A stretch of DNA of 62,000 nt from Tubiluchus corallicola (taxonomy: Eukaryota; Priapulida; Priapulimorpha; Priapulimorphida; Tubiluchidae). The translations under genes and the position numbers were made by a program. The notes beneath the pieces were generated by a model. The model saw only the letters and a program-made list of their open reading frames with translations, was not told the origin of the DNA and searched no databases. Position 1 is the first letter of the stretch. Each line of letters begins with the position of its first letter. This document shows, in pieces, positions 35,901 through 60,179 of the stretch. The stretch lies in contig JAQGDQ010000060.1 of assembly GCA_030141605.1 (NCBI GenBank), positions 1 to 62,000 on the forward strand, written 5' to 3'.

Positions 35901-38900
35901 CAACGTGACAAATTGCCAGCGACATTATGTCATTCAGCAGCCACCTATCCATTTATGAACCGACCTTAATGGTTCTTAATTTGATTATTCTCTATTGCGG
36001 ATCACAATTTATCTCGTTTGAAAATATATTTAGTATTCACATTAATCTGGCACAAAGCGCAGCAGTTTTATCTTTTGAACAACTAATGCAACTGAATCAT
36101 GGAAACTGTATATGTGTGTATAATGAGCTGCTAAGACGGTCAAAGTAGGTGTAATAGTATAAAAGTGTTGGCCTATCTTTGCAGCTCAAAGAAAAATATT
36201 GTAGATGACGACGTATGGTTTAAAATTAATCACCGTATTGAATTTGAATATGAGATGAGAAGACTAGGTAGATAATTAAAACCGATTGGAACAAAATATG
36301 GTTAAAATTATGCTGTCAAGTGGAGTTGCTTCCTTATAGGATGACTTAAAGCAGAAGTGGACCCACTGTAGGTCAAAACAATTTACTCTTTAAGATATTG
36401 AAAGGAAACATACTTTTTTTTCAAAAATTACTTACGTGAAAGAATTATTACCACGCAAACATCATTTCGTGTTCCTGCCACTAGTTCTTCACTGTTACAT
36501 GCATTGCACCATTTGTTAGTTAGATGGGCACTAGTGTCTGCATGTCCGAAACGCAATGCGCAAAAAGCAGGTGCTGTACTGCTCATTTCAGTTTGTGATG
36601 AACTACGCACATTAGACATTTCATGCGTGAGCACAGCAGTAAATTTGAAGTTTGAATTTTTATCTTAAAACTTTAGTTAGCCTAGTTTTATTACATCACA
36701 CTGTATATCTTACAGTACCACTGTACTTGCTGTTGAAAATTATGTTAGTTTGTGATGTCACCAATAGTTGTGCTTGCCCGCCGTTACTTAAGTTTTTAAT
36801 CTATTATTTAATTATCAGAAACGTTTTTGCAGTATTAATTGTGTTAACATGTATATTTTTATCGGATTTGAAAATAGGGTAGTATATGAAAAATCATCCC
36901 GTCTTCAATTGTTTGTATTTCAGGTAACAATTTATACATTTTGTGAAAATAACTAGACCTATTAATGTGAATTACAGTAGCAAAATTTTTTGTACTCACC
37001 AATACAGTGTGAGAAACGGTGAATATTTTATGTTGCTTTTCCACTGTAGACTGTGCCTGTTCTTATGGGAAACCTATACTGCTTGGCAGCTAATCCCGGC
37101 ATACAGGAGAAAGTTTACCAGGAAGTTAAACAAGTGATTCCTAAAGACGGACCAATCACCACAGAACACTTAGGAAAGCTCACCTACTTGAAAGCATTTG
37201 TCAAAGAGGCATTCAGGTAATGTGATCATTATTATCATCACTTCATCATTATCAGCACTTCATCATTATTCACTAGTTATTGTTTGTCCACAATTTCAGG
37301 CACGGGGTGGTAAAATTGTTTGAAGAACAGCGAGAAGTATGTAATGTAGTGGAATTAATGAATCAGAAATCTGTAGAAGAGGACATAAATGTAGGAACAT
37401 TATTGGATTTAATGTAACACATTTGAGTGTTTTGCTAAATGTGGATAATTTAGATATTTCTCATTTTAAGAAACTGAATTTACATATTTTCATGGAGCAT
37501 CATATTACTAATTTAATAAAAAGCATTAACACATAAATATATGTATATATGTGTGTGTGTGCGTGTGTGTGGATGCGCCCAGTCCAGGCAAAGAAACGGC
37601 AAAAATCAGTATTGAACTGCGCGATAAACCTGCAATTTCTTAAAATAACAGATCACAAAAAGTGCTTAAGAACATGCTAAAGGTTATTACTATTTAGACA
37701 AATAAAAAATTAGATTTAAGAAGACTGAAACACAAATGATTACTTCATGATTCTTGAGATTTTTTGTAAAAATACGGAAAAAAACAAATAATTATAGAAT
37801 GCTAGATTAAATTACTTGACACCAACAATATATATATATATATATTTAGAAAAGCTTGAAAAGCTAGAATATAGCAAGAATATATTGTCTATGTTAATAT
37901 GACAAAAGAATGTTTTCATGGGATGTGTTTATAGCCACTGTACCTTCACAGAAAGGTAGGAATAAGAAAACCGTGCTTTTACGTGTTTGTAAATGCTGAA
38001 TCTGCAAATTTTTTACTGTTTTATAAGTATCCTTTTTAACTAAAAATCCAAATTGTATTAAGAAATTAAATTGTTACAAAAATAACTTTAGTTCTATATC
38101 TATAATGACTACGTCCCGTAGTGGCTGAGATTGCATTCGAATTTAATGTTGTGTCGGTACATATTGGGGGTAAATTGTAAATCTGTAAAGCACACTGTAA
38201 GAGGAGAATTAGGACAGCACCCCCTAGGATCGATATCATGTGTAGAGTAATAAGTCATTGGCTGCACACAATTAACCTACCTGAAACATCACTGACCAAA
38301 GTAATCTGTAGAGTGTCATTACATCAAATCCATAGAAAAATAAACAGTTGAACCATATTTGTTAGCGGCACTCTAAACTGCTCAGGAATCGGTCATATCT
38401 GGGACAATAAATCTACACTGAGTAGAAAATGCTTATTAAAAAAACCTAAAACTAAATTAGAAAATATTTGTGCCGCTAACTGGAAACAAGACAAAAATTC
38501 AACTATTACGGATGTAAACAGGGAAAATTATAATATAAAAAGAACTTATTGTAAATTTAAGAATAATTATTATATGGAAAATTATTTATTATGTATTTAG
38601 GGAAGCAAAAATTGCATTTATTAAATTGCGCATAAGCTCACATTCTCTTGCCATAAAAACTAAATGACATCATAAGCCTAGTATCTATGATCATCAACGA
38701 GTACGTATACATTGTAATAATTTAGATACTGAAAATGAGGAACATTTGGTGTTATTTTGCAAAAAATGTGTGATATCAAATGTAAAAGTTTATTTAACTA
38801 AATTTTGAGACTATTTCCCAATTTCCCAGATATGAGCTATGATGAAAAATTTAAATTTGTCTCAGCAAATGATGATATGGAAGGTTAAATTTAATTTGTA

Positions 38901-41537
38901 ACTTTGTCAGAGATTGTTTTAAAATCGGGGCAAACGGAACAAAATAGTATTGAAATTAGTATTATATTGTCTACATGCTGATCATTGTTATGGTTTGTTG
39001 TGTTCTCCTAACTGTCAGATATGCATAAATGATGTGGAAATTGTAACTGTATAATTTTAGGTGCTGCCATCTATTAACTAATCTTTTACATTTTACTAGC
39101 TAAACTCACCCCTAGTATAATTGTACGGTCCAGTGAATATGCATATTCACTGGATCTCTCCCTATTTTACAGTAATGGTATTTGTGAAGCCAAGTTTGCA
39201 TAATTACCTATACCTATATATACTGACTGGATTTACTTTCTAGTCACTGTCTCACTCTCAATGCACTGCAGAAGTCGTGTTACTCGTGCTACTGTCTAAC
39301 TCACACTCTCAGTGCAGTGCAGCAGTCGTGCTAATCATGTTACTGTCTAACTCTCAGTGATCAGTGCAGGACACACTTGTTCTCAGTGTTCAGTGTAGCA
39401 GTCATTTTTACATATGTGTATGTAGTCTAATAAACGCTTTCAGTTTTGTGCATATATGTAGTATAGTGTTTCATCTACAACCTCAAACATGACTTTCACA
39501 AATAAAGTGCCTATTCCCATAATTATCCACAAGTAATATGGGTAACCTTTTAGTACAAGATTCTACATCTATGATTATATGTTATGATGTGATCTCACTA
39601 ACACATGATGTGATGTGATGTGATGTGGTGTCTCAATAAGGTATATTATACCACAAATTATGATGTTGTAACTGTAAATAGGTATTGTATAATAATGTAT
39701 TTGTGAATGTTTTGTTAACCCAATTAGTTAAATTAAATTACATTAGCTATCGCAAATCATATCTACTGTGTCATTAAGGTTTTCTGTTAGTAATTAGAAA
39801 TTGCTGCTTTCATCATTTTGTTAGATTCTTCTCTTCTTTCTCTTGTAGATTTTTTCCAGTCGGCACAGAAGTCTCCCGAATTCCACAGAAAAATCTTGTT
39901 ATTGGAGGTTATCAAATTCCAGCAGGGGTATGTAGGCTTGTGTGCTTATTGCATTTGCGGCTTACGTTTGCGTAAGTGATGTCATGTAACAAAAAATCCT
40001 TTCAATGCGAGTACGATAAATGCATAGAATTGCTATAAAGTAATATAATTTTTAAGGTGATTTTTTGAAACCTACGTCAGGTACCCCTTTCTTTGTCCTT
40101 TAAGACTGCTGTAGTCTAAATACATTAGTCAATAGTAGTGATAATGCTTTGCTAAAACAACTTTTTCTGCAGCCTTTAGCTGAATTTCCACTACACTGGT
40201 GTGTGTTTCGTTTTCCACAGCTGAATTACCACTTGCATTGGTGTTCCCTTTCTAGATTAATTTCAAAGTATAATTATGTGGATATGGTTTCATATGGTTT
40301 CAGACTCACGTCGAATTAAACAACTACGTATTCCTACGCTCACCGGACTATTTCACGGATCCAGACGTTTTTGCACCGGAACGTTGGCTGAGAGACGGCG
40401 AGCAGACTGCAAAAAACGTGCACCCGTATGTGCTGCTACCATTTGGACACGGTCCCCGCATGTGCGCCGGTACGTCTCATGTAGCTGTTTACAATGATAA
40501 ATGAGCAGCAAAGATTCTGAAACAACTGCGGGAGTTTACTAAACTAACACAAGTCTTCCGTGACATTTATCTTCCCCTTGATAAAGTTTGTTTGACAATT
40601 GTGTGTCAAGGTCATTCTGAACCTCTTAAGATTTGTGTGGGACTGCAGCACCCCTTATTTTCACACAATATTATCGATAACATTCAATATAATGTCTTTT
40701 TTCTTTATACTTGTATGGAACTGGAGCATGTGAGGAAAGAACTGTTTGCTTCACAGCCCAGCACAGTGTGCTCCAGCAACATGGTGTTTGGCTGTGGTGC
40801 ACATGTGGCCATGCGCACATGTCTGAGCCCAGGTAGAAAAAGTACTGTCACTCACACAGCCAGTTATTACGTGCTTACCGCGAATGATCAAGCTTGACTG
40901 CGACAATTTAGGCTATTCGTAAGCAAAAAATATTTTTTGGTCAGGATTTTATCAAGTTTATGTATAAACTTTCGTATGCTTGTTTGTCTAAAATTACAAT
41001 TACAAATTACAACTTTAAAATTACACATGTTTGTTTTGTTTTACACAGTATTAAAATAATGGCTAAAAATTTTATGAAGCAGCACCCCACTAATTTTAGT
41101 TATGAGCCGCCACTGAGTATCAATTGAAAAAGTGAAACTGTAGCCTGTTCTTTTTCATCAGTTTAACGCAAGTTGTAGTCAAACAAAGTGGTTGCTGGAA
41201 CGTTTTAATATTCTATATTATCTAAATATTATCTATATATTCTAAAGAAAGTCGGAGTGCTAATTCTATTCTCACTGTCAGGAAATAAAAACATATTGAA
41301 TCCTTTCACTACTTTACTCAAACCGCACACCTCAGTTATAAGTTGGTGACTCGTGTGCATAACAAAACTTCTGTTCTGTTTTCAGGTAGAAGATTTGCTG
41401 AGCAGGACATGTGGGTAACCATAGCTCGATTACTTCAACATTTTCGCATAGAATATCAACATGGAGAAATGGCGCAGACATACCGGCTGTTGCTTCGCCC
41501 TGACAAACCAGCGCAATTTACATTCATCGACAGATAA
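29902..41537 (+). CDS. Mitochondrial-clan cytochrome P450 (complete, 9 exons)
   Basis: Exons: 29902-30142, 31213-31441, 32938-33128, 33518-33713, 35451-35625, 37050-37216, 39849-39927, 40304-40469, 41386-41537, with matching phases, giving 531 aa. The first 40 residues are basic, rich in Lys, Arg and His and free of acid, as in a mitochondrial presequence. A proline-rich hinge follows ([16 protein letters not shown]). P450 landmarks are the ExxR in VKEAFR, PERW in [13 protein letters not shown], and the heme loop [16 protein letters not shown], whose Cys binds heme and whose GRRxAE pattern is typical of adrenodoxin-dependent mitochondrial enzymes. The helix-I motif reads FADGLGTT, so the usual acidic residue before Thr is Gly. 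Best general resemblance is to the CYP10/24/27 group. The substrate cannot be told from sequence. Confidence 0.93.
30275..30643. mobile_element. hAT-like MITE in P450 intron 1
   Basis: A 369-bp element running from TAGGGGTTAACAAC to GATGCTCACCCCTA, filled with TCGAATT/AATCGAA motifs. Flanks GTGCTTAA and GTGCGTGA agree at 6 of 8 positions, consistent with a decayed 8-bp duplication. Confidence 0.65.
31508..32464. mobile_element. hAT-like MITE (TAGTGATGGGCGATT family) with a nested retroelement
   Basis: The left end TAGTGATGGGCGATTAATCG and right end near TTGTCCATCAGTA resemble the ends of the element at 53651-54084. The 467-bp RTE-like insertion at 31591-32057 splits it. It lies in P450 intron 2. 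Confidence 0.6.
31591..32057 (-). mobile_element. RTE-like short retroelement with target-site duplication, copy 1
   Basis: A 467-bp minus-strand insertion. Its 3' tail is a GAA microsatellite (CTTCTTCTTCTT on the plus strand) and it carries the 3' end of a LINE reverse-transcriptase ORF. Both sides show the 14-bp duplication ACAGTAATTCAATT (31577-31590 and 32058-32071). Its 5' end, CCTAGCCACTGGG plus a G-run, matches the 5' end of the copy at 52301. The text GGGACCGGCATTGAG and AAGGGCATCCGCCTC (inverse) is shared too. Confidence 0.88.
33240..33490. repeat. Tandem repeat of about 106 bp in P450 intron 3
   Basis: Two and a half copies with the landmark GTGACCTAGTTCACTTTGAG and GATGCTATACAATGGAAAC. 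The array ends just upstream of the exon 4 acceptor at 33517. The last unit runs to within about 30 bp of that acceptor. Confidence 0.85.
34188..34498. mobile_element. pogo-like MITE (TATAAGGG family) in P450 intron 4
   Basis: A 311-bp relative of the element at 19028-19482, shorter by an internal deletion. The left end is CAGTCAACATCGGATATAAG after TA; the right end is CCGAGGTTTACTG followed by CA, a mutated TA. Confidence 0.8.
34970..35185. repeat. Tetranucleotide microsatellite (GTAG/CAGG/GATA type), P450 intron 4
   Basis: About 210 bp of interrupted GGTA, GGCA, ACAG and GATA units. The antisense frame over it is a Tyr/Leu/Pro-rich artefact. Confidence 0.92.
36320..36900 (+). repeat. Dispersed repeat family B, copy 2 (P450 intron 5)
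   Basis: Related to 18105-18560 and 54240-55145. Landmarks are CTTACGTGAAAGAATTATTA, TTAGTTAGATGGGCACTAGT, GTGAGCACAGCAGTAAATTT, and the edge AAAATCATCCCGTCTTC. It lies shortly upstream of exon 6. Confidence 0.65.
38540..38890 (+). mobile_element. Eroded LINE 3' end (P450 intron 6)
   Basis: The plus strand encodes [14 protein letters not shown], a stop, then [20 protein letters not shown]. This follows the pattern at the C-terminus of many LINE reverse transcriptases (LRxxxHxLxIxxG ... CxxC ... EDExHxLxxC). Stops show it is inactive. The flank TAGGTGCTGCCATCTATTAA at 39060 is shared with 17630. Confidence 0.65.
39055..39500 (+). repeat. Relative of the 24.3-25.2 kb element, inverted, with a long palindrome (P450 intron 6)
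   Basis: Compared with the reverse complement of 24240-25210, shared blocks are AGTATAATTGTA.GGTCC, ATATATACTGACTGG, short subrepeats CTCTCAGTGCAG, and AATGACTTTCACA-like sequence near the end. Near 39131-39154 a perfect 24-bp palindrome has half-site CCAGTGAATATG. The copy at about 25107 has the same palindrome two bases shorter. Confidence 0.7.
40590..41120 (+). repeat. Dispersed repeat family C, copy (P450 intron 8)
   Basis: About 500 bp shared with 60740-61140. Blocks are TTTTCACACAATAT.ATCGAT, CTGTTTGCTTCACAGCC, AGCACAGTG, GCACATGTCTGAG, TTTAGGCTATTCGTAAG and TTTTATCAAGTTTATGTATA. There is no conserved reading frame. Confidence 0.75.
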
Positions 41538-42189
41538 CGTGTTTCAACTGTAATTAGGGAATACTTAGCTGATGTCGCTGGCCGTTCTGTTTGCTTATTG
41601 GTGCTAATTAATTATTAACATGTTATTGATTTTTGCATATTTATATTGTCAATTATGATGCTCTTATTTACATACATTGCTTTACATTATTAATTTTAAA
41701 ATTATTGACCTACTAGTTTCGGTATCATGGATTGTTAAAAATTATGTATGTAACAGCGATTGTTCAATTAGTAAAATAAGCATGGAAATTGTAATACACA
41801 AGAGATTTGCCTCTTTAGGTATTGTGAGGTAACGATCGTGCTTAAAATAGAAATATTGTTTTCAAGCTGTAATTATACATTGGCCGCACTCCAAACTTGA
41901 GACGTGCGGCTGCTTGCGAAAAATAGGCGGCCCCTCTATTTTTTTGAGCAATGGCTGCTCGTGTAGGTGATGTCAGCAGCCGTGATGATCATTACCATGG
42001 ATACACACGATTCTCTTCACCAAAACGGCAAGCAAACTGGCATCAATAAAAGTGCCAATTTGCAAGATCAAGAACACATATTTTGTTCACTTTGTACAAA
42101 TAAATTTCTTCTTTTCCACCAATCAATGATTACTCTTACTGTTTTCTCGTCTTTCATTACACTTTTACCTGCAAGAACTCTGTGACATA

Positions 42190-42370
42190 CAGTCAAACTT
42201 TTCTTAATTTATCTATGTGAGTATCACTAATATCTTGCACAGATAATCCCCATTTATTAATGTGTATTGACCTACATTCAAATATTTGTTCTGTAGTATC
42301 ATTTTCAAAATGACAGAATGAACATTTCAAATCTTCTTTGCACGAGTTTTTAAAATTTGCTATGCAAGTG
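42190..42370 (-). mobile_element. Eroded LINE 3' end
   Basis: The minus strand reads NSCKEDLKCSFCHFENDTTE then QIFECRSIHINKWGLS before a stop. The CxxC plus later C arrangement with ENDTTEQIFEC matches the zinc-knuckle-like end of LINE reverse-transcriptase proteins. Confidence 0.6.
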
Positions 42371-42824
42371 ACATAGTATCAAAATTTAGTATTCTGACGC
42401 TCAGTGAAAGGCATAACCAAGTCAACTGAGTGTTTGTGAACAAATCACGAGATTGTAAATTGGGTAGCAGTTTGTAATAACCAACTATGTTTACACTTGT
42501 TAGCTAGCCATTCGTGCTGTCAAATTATCCTATTTTTTCTTCTTTTTCGTGTAAGCAGTAATCGGTTTTTATCCATTTTTTATCTTCGGTCGTTTTTACT
42601 TCATTCACAGTTCTGTCAGCCTATTACCGTCTGAGAAGCGATAAGCAAAACTATGAAACATGTTCGTGCATTATTGAACAATCATTGGTAAATAGGTCTA
42701 AGACCTTTTGTTATAGCACGCAGTTTCAACTTTGTGCAAAATATTTTGTACGGTTTTGCTACGATACTGTGCTGTTGGTGTTGTGCGTGTCCTCATTGTC
42801 ATCGTCATTATCAATATGATCACC

Positions 42825-43190
42825 ATTTGATGAGGTGGATTTGGTGTAGTGTGGTATGATGTGGTGGGTGTGGTGAGTGTGCTGTGGATTGTGTGGTAGG
42901 GTGTGAGGTGGTACTGATGGTGTGGATAATCTAATGGGGTGGGTGGTGTTGGTTTAGTGTGGCGGGTGTGGTGTATTGTGGGTGGTGTGTTATAAGTGGA
43001 TCACCATTTGATGAGGTGAGTTAGGTATAGTGTGGTATGATGTGGTGGGTGTACTGCGGATGGGGTGGTAGGGTGTGTGTGGTGTGGATAACCTCGTGGG
43101 GTGGGTGGTGTGGTGTGGGTTTAGTGTGGTGGGTGTGTGCTGTGGTGTAAGTGATGTGACGGGTTGGTATGGTGTAGGTTGTTGTTGTTG
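42825..43190. repeat. GTGG-rich cryptic simple repeat
   Basis: Irregular runs of GTGTGGTGGGTGTG with a duplicated block that contains ATCACCATTTGATGAGGTG (near 42818 and 43000). It is strongly purine/GT-biased on the plus strand, with many GG and GGG runs. No coding meaning. Confidence 0.8.
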
Positions 43191-43422
43191 CGAGTTTATG
43201 CGCAAAATTCTACAGGGTTTGGCTAGTTATTATTATTAATTCTTTATTTAATGTATCACCTCATGAAGTGCATAACATCTAAGATGCTAAACGTGTCATG
43301 CATGTAGATGTATTATTAGCTTTATATAGAAAAACTACATGTAAATTTAATTTTGCTATATGTGTCATTTCACAGAAATTACTCGTACCCAACTGTAATA
43401 ACTGACAATACTCATACTGTAA

Positions 43423-44958
43423 ATAACTGAGACCTGATTATTAAGTAATTAGAGGGTTACGTGATAACTGAGACCTAATTATTATCAAGTAATTAGAGGG
43501 TTACGTGATAACTGAGACCTAATTATTATCAAGTAATTAGAGGGTTACGTGATAACTGAGACCTAATTATTATCAAGTAATTAGAGGGTTACGTGATAAC
43601 TGAGACCTAATTATTATTAAGTAATTAGAGGGTTACGTGATAACTGAGACCTAATTATTATCAAGTAATTAGAGGGTTATGTGATAACTGAGACCTAATT
43701 ATTATTAAGTAATTAGAGGGTTATGTGATAACTGAGACCTAATTATTATTAAGTAATTAGAGGGTTACGTGATAACTGAGACCTAATTATTATCAAGTAA
43801 TTAGAGGGTTACGTGATAACTGAGACCTAATTATTATCAAGTAATTAGAGGGTTAAGTGATAACTGAGACCTAATTATTATCAAGTAATTAGAGGGTTAT
43901 GTGATTACTGAGACCTAATTATTATTAAGTAATTAGAGGGTTAAGTGATAACTGAGACCTAATTATTATCAAGTAATTAGAGGGTTACGTGATAACTGAG
44001 ACCTAATTATTATCAAGTAATTAGAGGGTTATGTGATTACTGAGACCTAATTATTATCAAGTAATTAGAGGGTTACGTGATAACTGAGACCTAATTATTA
44101 TCAAGTAATTAGAGGGTTAAGTGATAACTGAGACCTAATTATTATCAAGTAATTAGAGGGTTAAGTGATAACTGAGACCTAATTATTATCAAGTAATTAG
44201 AGGGTTAAGTGATAACTGAGACCTAATCATTATCAAGTAATTAGAGGGTTATGTGATCACTGAGACCTAATTATTATCAAGTAATTAGAGGGTTATGTGA
44301 TAACTGAGACCTAATTATTATCAAGTAATTAGAGGGTTATGTGATAACTGAGACCTAATTACTATCAAGTAATTAGAGGGTTATGTGATAACTGAGACCT
44401 AATTATTATCAAGTAATTAGAGGGTTATGTGATAACTGAGACCTAATTACTATCAAGTAATTAGAGGGTTATGTGATAACTACGACCTAATTATTATCAA
44501 GTAATTAGAGGGTTATGTGATAACTGAGACCTAATTATTATCAAGTAATTAGAGGGTTATGTGATAACTGAGACCTAATCATTATCAAGTAATTAGAGGG
44601 TTATGTGATAACTGAGACCTAATCATTATCAAGTAATTAGAGGGTTATGTGATCACTGAGACCTAATTATTATCAAGTAATTAGAGGGTTATGTGATAAC
44701 TGAGACCTAATTATTATCAAGTAATTAGAGGGTTATGTGATAACTGAGACCTAATCACTATCAAGTAATTAGAGGGTTATGTGATAACTGAGACCTAATT
44801 ACTATCAAGTAATTAGAGGGTTATGTGATAACTGAGACCTAATCATTATCAAGTAATTAGAGGGTTATGTGATAACTGAGACCTAATCATTATCAAGTAA
44901 TTAGAGGGTTATGTGATAACTGAGACCTAATCATTATCAAGTAATTAGAGGGTTATGT
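43423..44958. repeat. 44-bp satellite array, about 35 units (intergenic)
   Basis: About 35 head-to-tail units of 44 bp containing ACTGAGACCTAATTATTATC and AAGTAATTAGAGGGTTA. Units differ mostly at the base before TGTGATAACTG (C, A or T) and at ATTATT/ATCATT/ATTACT. Variants cluster: GGTTACGTG to the left, GGTTATGTG to the right, which suggests spread by local unequal exchange. Each unit can form a CTAATTA...TAATTAG hairpin. Confidence 0.97.
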
Positions 44959-45492
44959 GGTGGACTGATGGCAACGACTCACTTTGTGTAAATTGTTAAC
45001 AGCATGAATTCTCATAACAAATTTATGGTTTTAAAAATTGATCACATGTAATTTTACTGACCTTTGTATAGTGCTAGCATAAATTTCACCAATGTACTGT
45101 AACTGCTACAAGTTTTGTATTAAAATGTCTACTGTATCCATTACATTTCATTATCGCAAAAATGCATTAACGACTTGGTTCTGGAAAATAGTTTATTATT
45201 TCTCTCTGTATATACAAGCAAACTTCCGTGTATACATGCAAACTTTTCCGAGCAAAGCAATAGCCGTCCTTTCAGCAACATGCAATGAAGATAAAGAAAA
45301 CAAGAAATAGGCATGACAGTTGTATGATAAGAAAACTGATTGAACGAAAACCAAATCGCAGTTCAAATTTGCATTGAACAAACAATGAATCACTCGAAAC
45401 TGTTGATCCAATACATCACCGACACGGAGGTAAACAGAAAACTATCAGACTTGTTTCAAACATAACAATAAGAAACAGTACTTATCCTTATA

Positions 45493-46612
45493 CAGTCAAA
45501 TCTCATTATACTACCGCCCTCCCCCACTATACTATCAAACTTGTTTAGTGCCTGCAAAACGGCCAAGAACGAAATGGCTGTATTCAGATGTTAATAAAAA
45601 TAACCCATTTCCCGCTTCCCGTTACCCACCATCCGCTAGACAAATTAATATATAAGTACAACGGTGAAATACCCCCAGCAGAGCTAACTAGCACTCACAG
45701 CTTCTCGATAATAATGCCAGGTGTATGAGGATGCTATGTTGTCTGCTGAGTTGCTGGACACTGGCCAGACGTGTTGTACAAAAAATATTGCATGTTATCA
45801 TGTTTTGATTGTTTGGAAGCTGTACTGTAGATCATGCAGTCACAATAATATTATTGTCAATGTGCCACGCAGTCATAATGACAAGAAGACACATGACTCT
45901 TTTCCAAGGATCATGAAACCAATTCCCAGCAAGAAATTTGCAGTTGTCATTTAACCTTTTCCAGGGGAACACTACGCCTACATCACAGTCTATTATATAG
46001 TTGAGTGCCTGACACCTTTGTTATTTAAAGAAAAAGTTCGTAATAATGTTGACGGTTTTTTTAGTGAGTCACAAACTTACAAATGATTAATTTAATTATT
46101 TTCTTTTAACTCGTTAACCTTTAGAGCGAATATTGAAGACTCTAACCAGTGTACACTTGTCTAACTATTTTGTAATTCGTCTATTGCAAAATATAATACA
46201 ACTGGTCAGGGCCGGGCTATGACCTTTAGTTTTGATGCCCCTAGGCTAATGAAATTATAAGGCCCCTTAAATAGGGACCCTTTATCTCAAGTAAGGGGCC
46301 ACAAACAAAGGCCACGTTTTTAAACTTGGGTTTTCAGACTCCTGGGCCTTCTTTTTTAAACTAAAATTTCACTTTAAGTTAAGTGAATTATTCAGCAATG
46401 CAAAATAATAAAATATTAGACTCGCCTTTCAAAAAAAATTATATTTGAAAATCTTTTCAAGAGCTTTGGGCCCACCAAGTTGAAGGGGCACTAGGCTGCA
46501 ATCTATACTAGCCTACAGGGGTAATCCAGCCCTGTACCTAACTTTAACGCCAAACTTGCTATAATGTCATTTTTTCCAGTTCCAAAGTGGACAGGATAAA
46601 GAGGTTAGACTG
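45493..46612. mobile_element. pogo/mariner-like element with a nested hAT-like MITE
   Basis: The left end CAGTCAAATCTCATTATACT and the right end, read inward, CAGTCTAACCTCTTTATCCT, are imperfect inverted repeats next to TA on both sides. The hAT-like element 46207-46534 lies inside. A 77-codon frame at 45721-45954 shows no recognisable transposase motif. Confidence 0.6.
46207..46534. mobile_element. hAT-like MITE
   Basis: A 328-bp element with ends CAGGGCCGGGCT and CCAGCCCTG, and internal GGCCCC/GGGGCC blocks (ATGCCCCTAGGCTAATG; GGGGCACTAGGCTGCAAT). No clear 8-bp duplication remains. Confidence 0.65.
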
Positions 46613-46652
46613 TATTATTCTTTGGTAATGTAACAAAGGTGGTTCATTGGTA

Positions 46653-47190
46653 CAGTACACTCCGCATAACTCAAATCCAGACGGACAGAAAAAAAGCTTG
46701 ATTATTTTCCAGCATAGAAACTCTAAACCCCTCCTCCAGACAGCTAAACAGAAGGCAGAAAGTCAACCCTTCTACACATAAACGACGAGATTTGATGAGA
46801 GTTACATAAAGAATAACAGATTAGTGAAACAAGATTTTTTTACGTTACAAAAGGACACATGCACAACACTGATAAAAAATATAGCAGTGGAGCTACCAAT
46901 GTCTTACGTACTGCAGTTCAGTTTGTGCAAAGAAAATAATTGGGGGGGGGGGGAGCGACTTGTAAGACATCAGAATTTTCTCGCAAGACGATACAGTTTT
47001 TGAGTCGTACGAACCTTTTTGTTTTTCTAGAGTGTAAATTGCATTATTGAGTTAGGCGAAGTAAATTACATGCATTTTGATTAAGTGAACCAAATGGGGG
47101 AAAAACGAAGGATTTCATCCATTCTACTGAAATTCTTTGAGTTAGGCAGAGTTTTGAGTCATACGATATTGAATTACGCGGAGTTTACTG
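46653..47190. mobile_element. pogo-like MITE just downstream of FBXO7
   Basis: A 538-bp element flanked by TA. The left end is CAGTACACTCCGCATAACTC; the right end, read inward, is CAGTAAACTCCGCGTAATTC. It ends less than 90 bp beyond the FBXO7 stop codon and so may supply part of the 3' UTR or polyadenylation region. Confidence 0.82.
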
Positions 47191-47277
47191 TATCGCATTA
47201 TCTGGTATAATATTTACTGACCGCAATGAACAAGCTGTCTGAATATAACACAAAAACAAAGGAACATAAAAAAACAA

Positions 47278-59863
<12,586 letters not shown>

Positions 59864-60179
59864 CTAAGTCAAAGAAAGAGACAGTCAGCAAGTGTTCTAG
59901 TGAAAATAATTACACCATTGCACTGGCTTTTGCTTGCCAGGAAAAACGTTTTTACTAATAAATCTACAACTACTAAATTTACTAATACTTTTACTAATAA
60001 TTAAGGTATATATATTTAACATTTAACGCTTATTAATGCCAAAAATAAATACAAAACAAGAAATACGACATACAATTTCAATTACCAAATATGGTGACAC
60101 TACAAACAAACAAACACCTATCGATAAAACAAATATATTTTAAATTGCTACTGTTAGTTATTTTAGTCATTTGAATGAA

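Larger units (their letters stand above)
41538..43422. other. Intergenic region after the P450 gene
   Basis: It contains an eroded LINE 3' end on the minus strand (42190-42370) and a GT/GGTG-rich low-complexity stretch (42825-43190). No canonical AATAAA was found just after the P450 stop. Nothing else is recognised. Confidence 0.5.

Noticed and set aside
42990-43205. 71-codon Thr/Pro/His-rich frame
   Set aside because: It arises from the GTGG-rich simple repeat.
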